A DNA stretch of 35,318 bases, taken from NCBI GenBank assembly GCA_051004815.1, contig JBPCJY010000075.1:1-35318 (forward strand). The letters run 5' to 3'. This document shows, one piece after another, positions 15,395 to 24,195 of this stretch. The notes beneath the pieces are model-generated. The model was not told the DNA's origin and ran no database searches. It was given only the letters and a program-made list of their open reading frames with translations. The translations under genes and the position numbers were made by a program. This DNA is from JBBQXY01 sp051004815 (GTDB lineage Bacteria; Chloroflexota; Ktedonobacteria; Ktedonobacterales; Ktedonobacteraceae). How positions within the stretch are numbered: position 1 is the first letter of the stretch; the number at the start of each line of letters is the position of its first letter.

Positions 15395-17968
15395 TTGAAA
15401 TTACCATTGTCTCTTGTGGGCCGTAAGGCAGAGGGCAGAAAGCCATTGAAGCTTGTGCCGCGCTTTGCCTTACTCGTGCTGCTACTGCTTGGCGGTATTA
15501 GCTTGGCGGGGGTATTGATACAGCAGCATGCGGCTTCTGCTAATCCAGCTACTATCAACAATGCTAATTCTAACCCGCTGAGTCCGATCTGGTATTTTGC
15601 CGACGGCGAGGTGGGAGCAGGCTTCCAGCAATATCTCACGTTAAACAATCCTGACCCAAATAATGATTGTCAGGTGCAGGTGCAGTATTTGACGCAAGGC
15701 ACGAACAGTAATGTGCGCTCGATCAAACCGCTCCTGGTCAAAGCGGTGGGCGTTCCTCATGCCAGTCGGGTGACGCTCTCGGCCAACGCTGATCTCAACA
15801 TTCCGGTGCAACAGCGCACGGGGATACTCATCTCCAGCATCGTCAGCGTGCTGAACTCGAATGCCAATGTGCGGTCGCATCACATCAAGTCTCATACAAT
15901 CAATACTACCCCTGTTTGTGCAGGTATTGTGGCGGAACGGCCTATGTACTTCACGTATCGCGGCATCCAGAGTGGTAGTGATGTGATGGGAGCGACCAAA
16001 CTGGATACCTCATTTTACTTTGCCGATGTGCCTACGCAAGCAGGCTCGTCGTCTTTTGTCACCTCGACCCTCAGTATTCTCAACCCTCCGGGAGGCAATC
16101 CCAGCCTGGTTACCGCGACCTATTATGCCAATGATTCGCAGGTTGGGGTGCAGAGTATCATTGTCGCATCAGGCGCACGAGGGACGCTCTATCCCGACAG
16201 GCTCGCGATTCCCGCCCATGTGACGGCAGCGATTACCGCTACGCAGCCAGTGTTGCTGGAGCGACCCAGTTACATGAGCCATATGGCGCAAGGAGCGGCG
16301 GGAGTTGTCTCTGGAGCCGTCTCGGTGGTGGGTACATCAGTCCTCTCGCGTGACTGGCTTTTCGCCGAAGGCTACACTGGCAACCGGACGCAGGAGAATC
16401 TGGTACTGGGAAACCCGACCAGCAACAATATCACGGCCACCGTCACCCTGGATTATCAGAACGGCCATACCCAGCAGGTGTCAGTTCCAGTGACGGCCTA
16501 TTCGCAAGTGATCCTGGATGTCAATCAGTTGAACATCAATCCAACTGGCACCTGTGATGTGACGCCCTGTGTCCCAACGCCCTCGGTCTCCGCCGAAGTG
16601 ACGGGGAACCACAACCTGGTGGTCGAGCGGCAAATGTTCTTCCACTATCAATTGAGCAATGTGGCCACGCCGCAGAAGAGTACCAATACCGTCGGCTGGA
16701 CGGATGTGGTAGGGCAAGTTGCAGCCGTGGATCAGGCCAGTTTCGCGGAAGGCTATGTCAACACGAATTATAACGAGTGGATGGTGTTGCAAAATCCGAG
16801 GGATGTGTCCGAGAGCGTGACACTCTACCTCTACAACGAGTTGGGAAACACCTACAGCGAGTCGTTGACGCTGGCGGCTCATAGTCGCACGACGGTCAAT
16901 GTCACGACCCTGGTGATTACGTCTGAGCTGGCCGGTCTGCACGATGGGGCAAAAGCCTACGAACTCTCGATGCTGGTGCAAGGGAATAGCTCAGGAACCA
17001 TCTTTGTGGCCGAGCGACCGATGTACTTCAACACCGGCAGCACGGGCTACCAGGGTGGTACCGATGTCATTGGCTATAGCGGCAGCACGCTCAATGGGCC
17101 ATGGGGTATTACCACGGGTGCTGACCACAACGTGTGGTTTACCGATTATGATGGCAATCATATTGGCAAAGTCTCATCAAATGGCACGATCACCTTATAT
17201 AACCAGGGCTTGTCGGCCAACAGCGAACCCAACTATATTACGTTGGGGCCGGATGGCAACCTGTGGTTTACCGAATATCATGGCAACCGGATTGGTATGA
17301 TTACGCCAGCAGGGGTGATTACGGAGTATAGCGCGGGCTTGACCCTCAATAGTGGGCCAGAGCAGATCACCAAAGGGCCGGATGGCAACCTGTGGTTTAC
17401 CGAGTATGATGGCAACCGTATTGGCAAGATCACGACAACAGGAGTGATCACCGAGTATAGCGCGGGCCTCCATGCCTCTAGTGGACCGGAAGGGATCACC
17501 AAAGGACCCGATGACAATCTGTGGTTCACTGAGTGGGATGGCAACCGGATTGGTATGATTACGCCGGCGGGTGTCATCACCGAGTATGGCATTGAGACAA
17601 GCAACAGCGAGCCGCAGGGGATCACCGCAGGACCCGATGGCACCCTGTGGTTTACCGAGTACAATGGCAACAAGATCGGCAGAATCACGATAACTGGCAC
17701 TATCACGGAATATAGTTCAGGTTTGACTGATAACAGCTGGCCTGCGCAAATCACCAAAGGCCCCAATGGCGAACTATGGTTTACTGAGTCAAACACCAGC
17801 ATGATCGGCGAAATCGATCCGGGCGATGGCGACATCTCTGAAAATAGCGCGAACATGTTGAGTGGCAGCTATCCATGGGATATCACGATGGATCAATACA
17901 GTGACCTGTGGTTCACCGAGTATAACGCCAACCAGATCGGCGTGTACTACGGGGGGTGCGGCTGCTAG
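15395..17968 (+). CDS. Secreted repeat protein with C-terminal 7-bladed NHL/Vgb-like propeller
   Basis: The 857-residue exported protein has a basic start, a hydrophobic core (FALLVLLLLGGISLAGVLI) and an Ala-rich cleavage region as signal peptide. The start is the TTG at 15395, chosen because GGAGGAGG sits 6 bases upstream; an ATG at 15362 has no such site. Residues ~55-560 hold about four degenerate modules marked by (Y)FADG/FAEGY and N-P, some ending in RPMYF (DUF5719-like, a Chloroflexota surface module). The last ~290 residues contain seven ~42-residue blades with GPDGNLWFTEYDGNRIGKI, the pattern of streptogramin-lyase-like propellers. The count of seven predicts a closed propeller ending with a Cys-rich GGCGC. 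Probably a surface-binding protein; lyase activity is not implied. Confidence 0.8.
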   Translation: MKLPLSLVGRKAEGRKPLKLVPRFALLVLLLLGGISLAGVLIQQHAASANPATINNANSNPLSPIWYFADGEVGAGFQQYLTLNNPDPNNDCQVQVQYLTQGTNSNVRSIKPLLVKAVGVPHASRVTLSANADLNIPVQQRTGILISSIVSVLNSNANVRSHHIKSHTINTTPVCAGIVAERPMYFTYRGIQSGSDVMGATKLDTSFYFADVPTQAGSSSFVTSTLSILNPPGGNPSLVTATYYANDSQVGVQSIIVASGARGTLYPDRLAIPAHVTAAITATQPVLLERPSYMSHMAQGAAGVVSGAVSVVGTSVLSRDWLFAEGYTGNRTQENLVLGNPTSNNITATVTLDYQNGHTQQVSVPVTAYSQVILDVNQLNINPTGTCDVTPCVPTPSVSAEVTGNHNLVVERQMFFHYQLSNVATPQKSTNTVGWTDVVGQVAAVDQASFAEGYVNTNYNEWMVLQNPRDVSESVTLYLYNELGNTYSESLTLAAHSRTTVNVTTLVITSELAGLHDGAKAYELSMLVQGNSSGTIFVAERPMYFNTGSTGYQGGTDVIGYSGSTLNGPWGITTGADHNVWFTDYDGNHIGKVSSNGTITLYNQGLSANSEPNYITLGPDGNLWFTEYHGNRIGMITPAGVITEYSAGLTLNSGPEQITKGPDGNLWFTEYDGNRIGKITTTGVITEYSAGLHASSGPEGITKGPDDNLWFTEWDGNRIGMITPAGVITEYGIETSNSEPQGITAGPDGTLWFTEYNGNKIGRITITGTITEYSSGLTDNSWPAQITKGPNGELWFTESNTSMIGEIDPGDGDISENSANMLSGSYPWDITMDQYSDLWFTEYNANQIGVYYGGCGC

Positions 17969-18033
17969 CAAAGTATCTAAGGGTGCTGAAAGGCTAGCTT
18001 ACCTCCCAGGGCCTGTGAATGATTTCTGGGGTC

Positions 18034-18125
18034 GCCCCTACTATAGACGCAGAACGAACACAACGGGCAGCGTGGTATAGTAGGGGCCGATCAATCGGCG
18101 ATGGGTACGGTAAACCGGCCCCTAC
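18034..18125. repeat. Nested inverted-repeat element (GTAGGGGCCGATC family)
   Basis: Arms GCCCCTACTATA (18034-18045) and TATAGTAGGGGC (18076-18087) are perfect 12-bp inverted copies. The second arm overlaps a further palindrome GCCGAT-CA-ATCGGC (18086-18099), and GTAGGGGCCG pairs again with CGGCCCCTAC ending at 18125. It occupies the gap between the propeller gene and a convergent VOC gene and may fold at the ends of both transcripts. It looks like a dispersed non-coding element. Confidence 0.6.
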
Positions 18126-18151
18126 ACACTATTCATACACTCTGATGTGGT

Positions 18152-18556
18152 TTACACATCGAAACGATGCGAGGCTGAATAAAGCTCCCACGCAATGCCA
18201 TCAGGGTCATAGAAACTGATGTACTTGTCATGAGTCTCTGGATCCTCCTCAACCCCATGGTTGTTTACCCCTGCCGCATCTAATTCCTGCTTCAGATTTT
18301 CCAGGGTGCTTGTGTCCTCTACGGCTAGAGCGAGATGATCCAGACCGACACGAAACGGATCGAAGCGATCATTTCTTGCGGAGTACCCTTCAGCCCCATA
18401 CAGTGCGATCAGCATTCCATACGCGTTGATTAACACCGCTCCATCTATTTCCCGCACCAATTGGCATCCGAGTGTATCAACATAAAAGCGTTTCGCCCGC
18501 GCTAGATTGGTGACTCTCAATCCAAGATGGCTCAAGCCGTTAGCGTTCAACTTCAT
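18152..18556 (-). CDS. VOC-family (glyoxalase/dioxygenase-like) protein
   Basis: The 134-residue protein has the paired beta-alpha-beta-beta-beta modules of the vicinal oxygen chelate superfamily. SHLGLRVTNLARAKRFYVDT opens module one; GLDHLALAVEDTSTLENLKQ opens module two, and FYDPDGIAWELYS closes it. Likely metal ligands are His near residue 9, His in LDHLA and Glu in AWELY. Members include glyoxalase I, ring-cleaving dioxygenases and fosfomycin-resistance enzymes; which applies here cannot be told. The ATG at 18556 with AAAGGA upstream is preferred over a TTG five codons earlier. It converges on the propeller gene, with the repeat element between them. Confidence 0.85.
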   Translation of the reverse strand: MKLNANGLSHLGLRVTNLARAKRFYVDTLGCQLVREIDGAVLINAYGMLIALYGAEGYSARNDRFDPFRVGLDHLALAVEDTSTLENLKQELDAAGVNNHGVEEDPETHDKYISFYDPDGIAWELYSASHRFDV

Positions 18557-18807
18557 TACGGTTCCTTTCAATGCTCTGAGTACAGTGTATCACGCTCATA
18601 TGCTCGCGTCAAAAACTGCTACGCTTTCCCCCCTATCATGCGCTCAGGTGGGTGCCAGAGCTTATTTTGCATCTGAAACACTCTCTGCTTCGTTCCTATA
18701 TTAGAAATATTAGGAAGGAGGTATCACAAAAAAACCTTACAAGCAAACGGACGACCAACGGCATATTCTTCAAGGTATTTTCAACTGCAATAAGGAGAAG
18801 CGAGATT

Positions 18808-21369
18808 ATGATATCTGGCGAGAAATTCAGCAAGCGGTTTCTGCTCATGCTTCTGTGTACGATGGTCATGCTCCCAACAGTATCGCTAATGGCAGTCCAG
18901 GCGCGGTCGGTTGCTCGCGCCAGTGCGGCGAGCTTGAGTCCCACGCTCTCGGTATCGAACCAGCTTAACCTGCGCCGCTACGCCGCGGCAGGTGATCGCG
19001 CCTACGAAATCGGTAGCGAGGATGGCCGTTATCCTGCTCTGGGCTTCCACACCCGCGGCGAAATGGGCGGCATCTGGTCCCCTCCTATCAAGCTGCTCGA
19101 CGGTATCTGGTTCGGCATCAACGGTCAATGGATCGGGCCTGCGACAAGCTTCGCATCAGGCTTCGGCTATGATCAAATGGCCCTGCCAACGACGGGCGGC
19201 GTGCAGATCAGCCGCACCGATTTCGTCCCTGATGGGCGACGGGCCGTAGAGTTCGGGCTGACGTTCACTGTATCCAACTCCGCTCCGTTCAAACTCAATG
19301 TCGATGCCCACTCCGAACTCATGAGCGCGTACCCATGGGGGTTCACGACGCCCGACCAGACACAGTTCAACCTCCCTGATACCGCGACGTTCAACGGCAA
19401 GCAACTGGTCTTCCAGGAGAATGGGACGCCGCCGGTTCCCAACGCTTCATCCCACAGTTGGGCTGCTATCGTCGGTGCGACTGGCTTCACCCCGGACAGC
19501 GGGGTAACTGGCAGCGCGTTCCGTGGCCCGCAAGACCCACCGGTGATCTGCCCGGTATCTTCGCAACCCGACATATTTCGCTGCGACGATACTGCCTACG
19601 GCAAGGGCGCGGGCGGCGAACTGACCTACACGCTCAAGCCGCACGCCAAAACCAGCGTGACGGTCTGGTTCACGGTAGCTGGCTCGGATCAAGGGCTTAC
19701 CACGGCCCAGTCCGAATATCAGTCGGCGAGCGCGAACCCGGCCAGCGAACTACAGGCCAAGGTTTCCACACGCCTCGCCCTGGACAGCCAGACCCAGGTG
19801 TCGCTCCCAGCTGATCCGACGCTCGCCGCTGCCGTTACCTGGAGTAAGCAGAACCTCGCCGATCTCACGCAGCAGGCCGACAACGTACAAATACGTCCGA
19901 CCGAGGAGGGTACACTGTATCCCGCTCCAATCGCAACGCTGCCGAGTATCCGCTTTGAAGGTGCTGGCTTCCCGGATTACCCGTGGATGTTCGCCACCGA
20001 CCAGGAGTACACGATGTATGCGCTACTCGCCGCCGGACAATTCGCCACTGCCGAGGATGGGTTGCGCTCGCTTGCCACGGTGAGTGACATCGCCAACCAC
20101 AAATCCGGCAAGGTCGTGCACGAGACCGTCACCGACGGCTCGGTATACTTTGGCTTGAACGACGAGCCGGGCGACATCGACGAGACCGCCAAGTTCCCGA
20201 CCGCCGTGGCGATGGTATGGCGGTGGACGGGTGACTCGGCCTTCCGCGACCAGCTGTACGCGTTCACCGTGCGCAATATGCAGTACATGGTCAATCTGCC
20301 CAAAGCCGACGACGATTTGTGGCCCGACGGAAATGGCAACGTCGAGTCCACCGTCCTGGGTACCGACCAGGTCGATGTCGCCGTCTATACCATCCGTGGC
20401 TTACTCGACCTCGCCGATATGGCAGCGAGTAAGCACGACACGGCGACGGCACAGTGGGCATTGAACCACGCCGCGGCGATGGAACACGCCTTCCAGGGTG
20501 CCTGGTGGCTGCCGAATATTCCGCAGTACGCCGACTCGCTCACCGACCCCAACAACCAGCCACTCATGCAGAGGTGGTGGACGGGCGTCACTCCCATGGA
20601 GGCTGAGCTGTACCAGAACGGAGTGCAGCAGCCCGGCTTCGCACCCACAGCTAACGCGAAGCTGGCACTTGCACTGCGCGAGACCTCCTGCTATTCGGGG
20701 CAGTGGGGCATGTACGTCGAGGGTGGCCCAGGATGCGACCCCGGCACCTACACGGTCAAGTCACAGCAGGCGTATACCCTCAACACAGGAGTAATGGCCG
20801 TGGCTCTCGGCAACTACGGTATGCTCGGTCCCGGTCAGCAGCAACGCTACACCGACGATCTGGCGCAGCTTCAACTCGGCCCGGTCGAAGAGCAGCCAGG
20901 CATGATGCCAGAGATTGGTCCATCGCCGGACTTCATCGCGAACATCAACCAGCCGTTCAATGAACGTTCGTCGTTTGAGCAAGCATGGGGTACCTATGGA
21001 GTGCTGTGGCCCGTCGTACATCAGCAGCTTGGGGTCGATCCCCAGCTTGGCGACGGACTGCTCGAGGTACTTCCGAACGTCCCCTCTGGCCAGACGACCG
21101 TGTCGGGAACTGCCATCCGCGTCGGCAGTGGCACTATCAACGTCACGGCCACGCACAGCGGGAAAAGCTGGACGACCACAGTGACATCTCATGGCAACGC
21201 CTGTACCATGCATGTCGGCGCGACCCTACCAAGCGGCAGCACTGTGCAGAGCGTGACGCTCAACGGCTCACCCGCGACCTACATCACGCGTGATACCAAC
21301 GCAGGACGCGAGGTGTTCGTCTCAACACCTTGCGGGTCTAGTGCTCAGGTGAAGGTGGTTGTGAGCTGA
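18808..21369 (+). CDS. Secreted six-hairpin glycosidase-like protein
   Basis: The 853-residue exported protein has a signal peptide (KRFLLMLLCTMVMLPTVSLM). An N-terminal beta-sandwich (~30-350) follows, and then an (alpha/alpha)6 barrel (~380-780) resembling glycogen-debranching or glucoamylase-type six-hairpin glycosidases. Features include PWMFATDQEYTMYALLAAGQ, GLNDEPGDIDETAKFPTAVA with a candidate catalytic Asp/Glu, and NERSSFEQAWGTYGVLWPVV. A C-terminal beta domain closes it. The ATG at 18808 follows AAGGAG; the longer upstream frame lacks a signal-peptide start. It ends before a strong terminator at 21442. Its codons are clearly GC-richer than neighbouring genes, hinting at acquisition from a high-GC lineage. 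It probably acts on extracellular glycans; specificity is unknown. Confidence 0.78.
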   Translation: MISGEKFSKRFLLMLLCTMVMLPTVSLMAVQARSVARASAASLSPTLSVSNQLNLRRYAAAGDRAYEIGSEDGRYPALGFHTRGEMGGIWSPPIKLLDGIWFGINGQWIGPATSFASGFGYDQMALPTTGGVQISRTDFVPDGRRAVEFGLTFTVSNSAPFKLNVDAHSELMSAYPWGFTTPDQTQFNLPDTATFNGKQLVFQENGTPPVPNASSHSWAAIVGATGFTPDSGVTGSAFRGPQDPPVICPVSSQPDIFRCDDTAYGKGAGGELTYTLKPHAKTSVTVWFTVAGSDQGLTTAQSEYQSASANPASELQAKVSTRLALDSQTQVSLPADPTLAAAVTWSKQNLADLTQQADNVQIRPTEEGTLYPAPIATLPSIRFEGAGFPDYPWMFATDQEYTMYALLAAGQFATAEDGLRSLATVSDIANHKSGKVVHETVTDGSVYFGLNDEPGDIDETAKFPTAVAMVWRWTGDSAFRDQLYAFTVRNMQYMVNLPKADDDLWPDGNGNVESTVLGTDQVDVAVYTIRGLLDLADMAASKHDTATAQWALNHAAAMEHAFQGAWWLPNIPQYADSLTDPNNQPLMQRWWTGVTPMEAELYQNGVQQPGFAPTANAKLALALRETSCYSGQWGMYVEGGPGCDPGTYTVKSQQAYTLNTGVMAVALGNYGMLGPGQQQRYTDDLAQLQLGPVEEQPGMMPEIGPSPDFIANINQPFNERSSFEQAWGTYGVLWPVVHQQLGVDPQLGDGLLEVLPNVPSGQTTVSGTAIRVGSGTINVTATHSGKSWTTTVTSHGNACTMHVGATLPSGSTVQSVTLNGSPATYITRDTNAGREVFVSTPCGSSAQVKVVVS

Positions 21370-21441
21370 CGAAGCCACCGACTCACATGATCGGTAACAC
21401 ATAGTGCAAGTAGCCCTTGCGATAAAATTGGGTCTCTCCGC

Positions 21442-21478
21442 AAAGGAACTCGGGAGTGAACGACTCCCGAGTTCCTTT
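21442..21478 (+). terminator. Intrinsic terminator of the glycosidase gene
   Basis: A perfect 16-bp stem (21442-21457 with 21463-21478; AAAGGAACTCGGGAGT and its complement) encloses a 5-base loop 73 bases past the glycosidase stop. The A/T at the stem base supplies a short U-run, so it could work in both directions. The remaining ~400 bases to the next gene hold no convincing gene. Confidence 0.7.
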
Positions 21479-21887
21479 CCCATCAGCACATGACATCAGG
21501 TCGAGTCACACTGTAACGTCGGACCATGGCGAAAAACAAAGAGATCTGACTTACCCAGGTAGAGTGAGGAAAGCTTACCTGCGGCTTGCGGTATGCCTTC
21601 CAATAGCAATCGCCACGTTTATGGCCTGCTTGCTCATCCTGTCGCACTGCGTATCCCCTTCGCGTATGAGTTAGTAGCGGCTATGCAGCTTTTGCTGCCT
21701 TTCGTTGGCAGGAGACGGCAACTCCAAGGATAAAAGGCGACATAGGCATTTCTTCGCATCCTCAGTCATGCGACTGTTTTGCAAGGTCGAGCATATTCGG
21801 ATGTTCTTCCGATGTTCCAGGTGGTATCCGGCGGTTATACTTTCGCCAGTGCTATTCTACACATTTTTTAGAAAAGGTAAATACATT

Positions 21888-23714
21888 ATGACCATCTCTG
21901 AACATTCTACTCTCTTTGAAAAGGTGCATACTCCGACAACGAAAGCCTTGCCCGGTGGCATTGGCTTCGATTGGGCGTTTCTTATTCCCTGTACCTGGCT
22001 GATGAGCGGCATTTCCCTGGATGGGTGGGCGCATAATCACATCCCATCATTGGAAACCTTCTTCACACCCTGGCACGGCGTTCTCTACTCCGGCTACCTG
22101 GCTGTTGCGGTTTTTCTCCTGGCTACATTGGCGCGTAATCACCAGCGCGGTTTTGCATGGCTACAGGCCATACCGCCAGGCTATGGTCTGTCATTACTGG
22201 GCGCGGGCATCTTCGCGGTTGGCGGAGTACTGGACTTGCTTTGGCATACACTCTTCGGCATCGAAAAAAGTACAGAGGCCCTACTCAGCCCCACCCATCT
22301 CATGCTCGCCCTTGGAGCAGTATTGATGGTGAGCGGCCCATTCCGTGCGGCGTGGCAGCGTCCACCCACCGATCCGGCAAATGATAGACGTAATCTTTTC
22401 CCAATGCTCTTTTCGCTTGCCTACGTGCTGGCAATCTTCACCTTTTTTACGCAGTTTGCCAATCCTATCGCCAACTCGTTTGCGGACCAACACACCAGCG
22501 ACGGGCTAATAAGCCTGGGCATTGCCAGTATCCTGCTGCAAACAGCCCTCTACATGGGATGTGTCCTGCTCATCATGCGTCGCTGGTGGCTGCCACTGGG
22601 AGCGTTCACGCTGATCTACACAATCAGCAGTATTGTGAGTAGCCTGATGGCGAAGGATTCGCAGGTGCTTGCGGTCGCCATCTTTGCGTCCCTGACTGGT
22701 CTGTTGATCGATCTTTTGTACAGAGGACTCAAGCCCGCTGCGGAACGAACAGGTGTACTCCGTCTCTTCGCCTTTCTTGCACCGGTAGTAATCAACGCCA
22801 TGTACTTCCTGGGCCTGGCAAGCATCAAAGGGCTTGCCTGGTCAGTCCATCTCTGGGCAGGCTCCATTATGATGAGCGGCATCGTCGGCCTCCTGCTCAG
22901 CTATATACTTGTGCTGCCACAACATCCTACGATACAAGGAGAACCACCTATGTCAGATTTATCCGATCGGTTATCCCCGGCAAATCAACCCGATCTCTCT
23001 CAGCTTGCCCCGTCAAATCTCACTTCTCTTACATCCGTCCCGCGTGTACTTCTGCTGTGGCTGACCTTCGGTTTAGCTGGAGCCGTGCTGTTTACGACGA
23101 CCTACCTCATCGAGGGCGTTACTCGTCCTGGTTATAATGCCTGGCAGCAAGCCATTAGTGCCCTCAGCCTGGGTCCTGGCGGATGGATACAGCAGACCAA
23201 TTTCGTCGTCTTCGGTGTATGTACACTCTGTATGGCTGTTGCCTGGCGGAAGGTTCTCAAAGGCAGCGTCGTTGCCATAGTATATCCCATCATTAGAGGA
23301 ATCGAAGGGCTTGGGTTGATTCTCGTTGGCTTCTTCTCACAAGACCCGACATCGGGCTATCCCCCTGGAGCTCTTCTTACTCCTCCGACAATTCACGGGG
23401 AAATCCATATCATTGGTGCTTATGTGGTCGTTATCGCGATGGCACTCGGCTTATTCGTCATCGCCTGGCACTTCGCGAGAAATCTTCATTGGTGGGGTTG
23501 GGCAGTCTACTCAGTGATCAGCGGAATCCTCACCCTCTTTTTCATGGCTCTCTTTGGGATGGCACAGAACAGCGGATATGCCGGACTCTTCGAGCGCCTG
23601 GCTACCAACGCCGAAACCGTCTGGGGGATATTGCTCCTTGCTCTTTTGTGGGCTGGGACGAAATTTATGCGGCCTACACGTAGAGTTTATCCACGATTGT
23701 CCTCGTCGTTGTGA
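21888..23714 (+). CDS. Polytopic membrane protein: His-containing N-terminal domain fused to DUF998 domain
   Basis: The 608-residue protein is almost entirely membrane helices. The first ~350 residues form an unrecognised bundle with conserved-looking His/Asp at helix ends (DGWAHNH, PWHGVLYSGY, DLLWHTLFG, SPTHLML), as if it binds a metal or haem. A ~25-residue polar linker follows. The last ~240 residues (VLLLWLTFGLAGAVLFTTTY, EGVTRPGYNAWQQAISALSL, IHGEIHIIGAY) match the DUF998 pattern. The ATG at 21888 with AAGG upstream is the likely start. Inside the linker, AAGGAG precedes an in-frame ATG at 22950 (MSDLSDRL) with ideal spacing, as if two genes became one by loss of a stop. The DUF998 part may also be made alone. 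Function unknown. Confidence 0.75.
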   Translation: MTISEHSTLFEKVHTPTTKALPGGIGFDWAFLIPCTWLMSGISLDGWAHNHIPSLETFFTPWHGVLYSGYLAVAVFLLATLARNHQRGFAWLQAIPPGYGLSLLGAGIFAVGGVLDLLWHTLFGIEKSTEALLSPTHLMLALGAVLMVSGPFRAAWQRPPTDPANDRRNLFPMLFSLAYVLAIFTFFTQFANPIANSFADQHTSDGLISLGIASILLQTALYMGCVLLIMRRWWLPLGAFTLIYTISSIVSSLMAKDSQVLAVAIFASLTGLLIDLLYRGLKPAAERTGVLRLFAFLAPVVINAMYFLGLASIKGLAWSVHLWAGSIMMSGIVGLLLSYILVLPQHPTIQGEPPMSDLSDRLSPANQPDLSQLAPSNLTSLTSVPRVLLLWLTFGLAGAVLFTTTYLIEGVTRPGYNAWQQAISALSLGPGGWIQQTNFVVFGVCTLCMAVAWRKVLKGSVVAIVYPIIRGIEGLGLILVGFFSQDPTSGYPPGALLTPPTIHGEIHIIGAYVVVIAMALGLFVIAWHFARNLHWWGWAVYSVISGILTLFFMALFGMAQNSGYAGLFERLATNAETVWGILLLALLWAGTKFMRPTRRVYPRLSSSL

Positions 23715-23752
23715 AGTAGATAACATAGCTTACAAGTAAATGAATAAAAATA

Positions 23753-23796
23753 GCTCTTTTCATGTTATAGCCTTATGAAGGAAGCTCTTTTCATGC
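23753..23796. repeat. 13-bp direct repeat at the edge of the MFS remnant
   Basis: AGCTCTTTTCATG occurs at 23753-23765 and again at 23784-23796, immediately before the first recognisable MFS codons. Short direct repeats at a truncation point can mark slippage or illegitimate recombination. Confidence 0.45.
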
Positions 23797-24185
23797 GTTC
23801 TCTTGTTGCTCTTTCATCCTATATATGCAGCATGGTAATTGCCGCCACCGCCGGAGTGAGTGATAACGAGCAAGGATTAGCTTCGGGTCTGTTCAATACC
23901 ACACAGCAGGTCGGTGCTGGACTCGTGTTGGCAATCGCCGTCTCATCGGCCCGTACAGCTGAGCTTTTGCGCCAAGGGGAGCATGCCAGTAAAGTAGCAA
24001 TCACCGCTGGTCTACAATACGCTCTTTATACCTGTGTCGGCGTTGCTCTCCTCGTGGTCTTCGCTGCGCTCGTGGTGATACGTGAAAAAAAGCACGCTCC
24101 TACCTTTAATGAGATAGTCCAGGAAGAGGAAGACCACAGCCATCGTCCTACGCCCGACCAACCAATCAGTTCAGGAACGCTATAA
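23775..24185 (+). pseudogene. C-terminal remnant of a DHA2-type MFS drug transporter
   Basis: The 136-residue frame matches only the end of EmrB/QacA-type 14-helix transporters: AATAGVSDNEQGLASGLFNT, TQQVGAGLVLAIAVSSARTA, then a last helix and a charged tail (REKKHAPTFNEIVQEEEDHS). Full-length relatives are around 450-500 residues, so at least two thirds of the protein, including every earlier helix, is missing. The short stretch before the homology has no family similarity and begins at a direct repeat. It converges on the sigma-factor gene with 10 bases between stops. Almost certainly a pseudogene, though its frame is intact. Confidence 0.8.
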
Positions 24186-24195
24186 CCAGTATCAA

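Noticed and set aside
17090..17968. Virginiamycin B (streptogramin) lyase activity
   Set aside because: Only the propeller repeat is similar; the protein is a large secreted multidomain form and the lyase catalytic residues were not identified.
21456..21674. 72-residue frame after the glycosidase terminator
   Set aside because: It begins inside the terminator hairpin, has no ribosome site, and one hydrophobic stretch alone is not enough.
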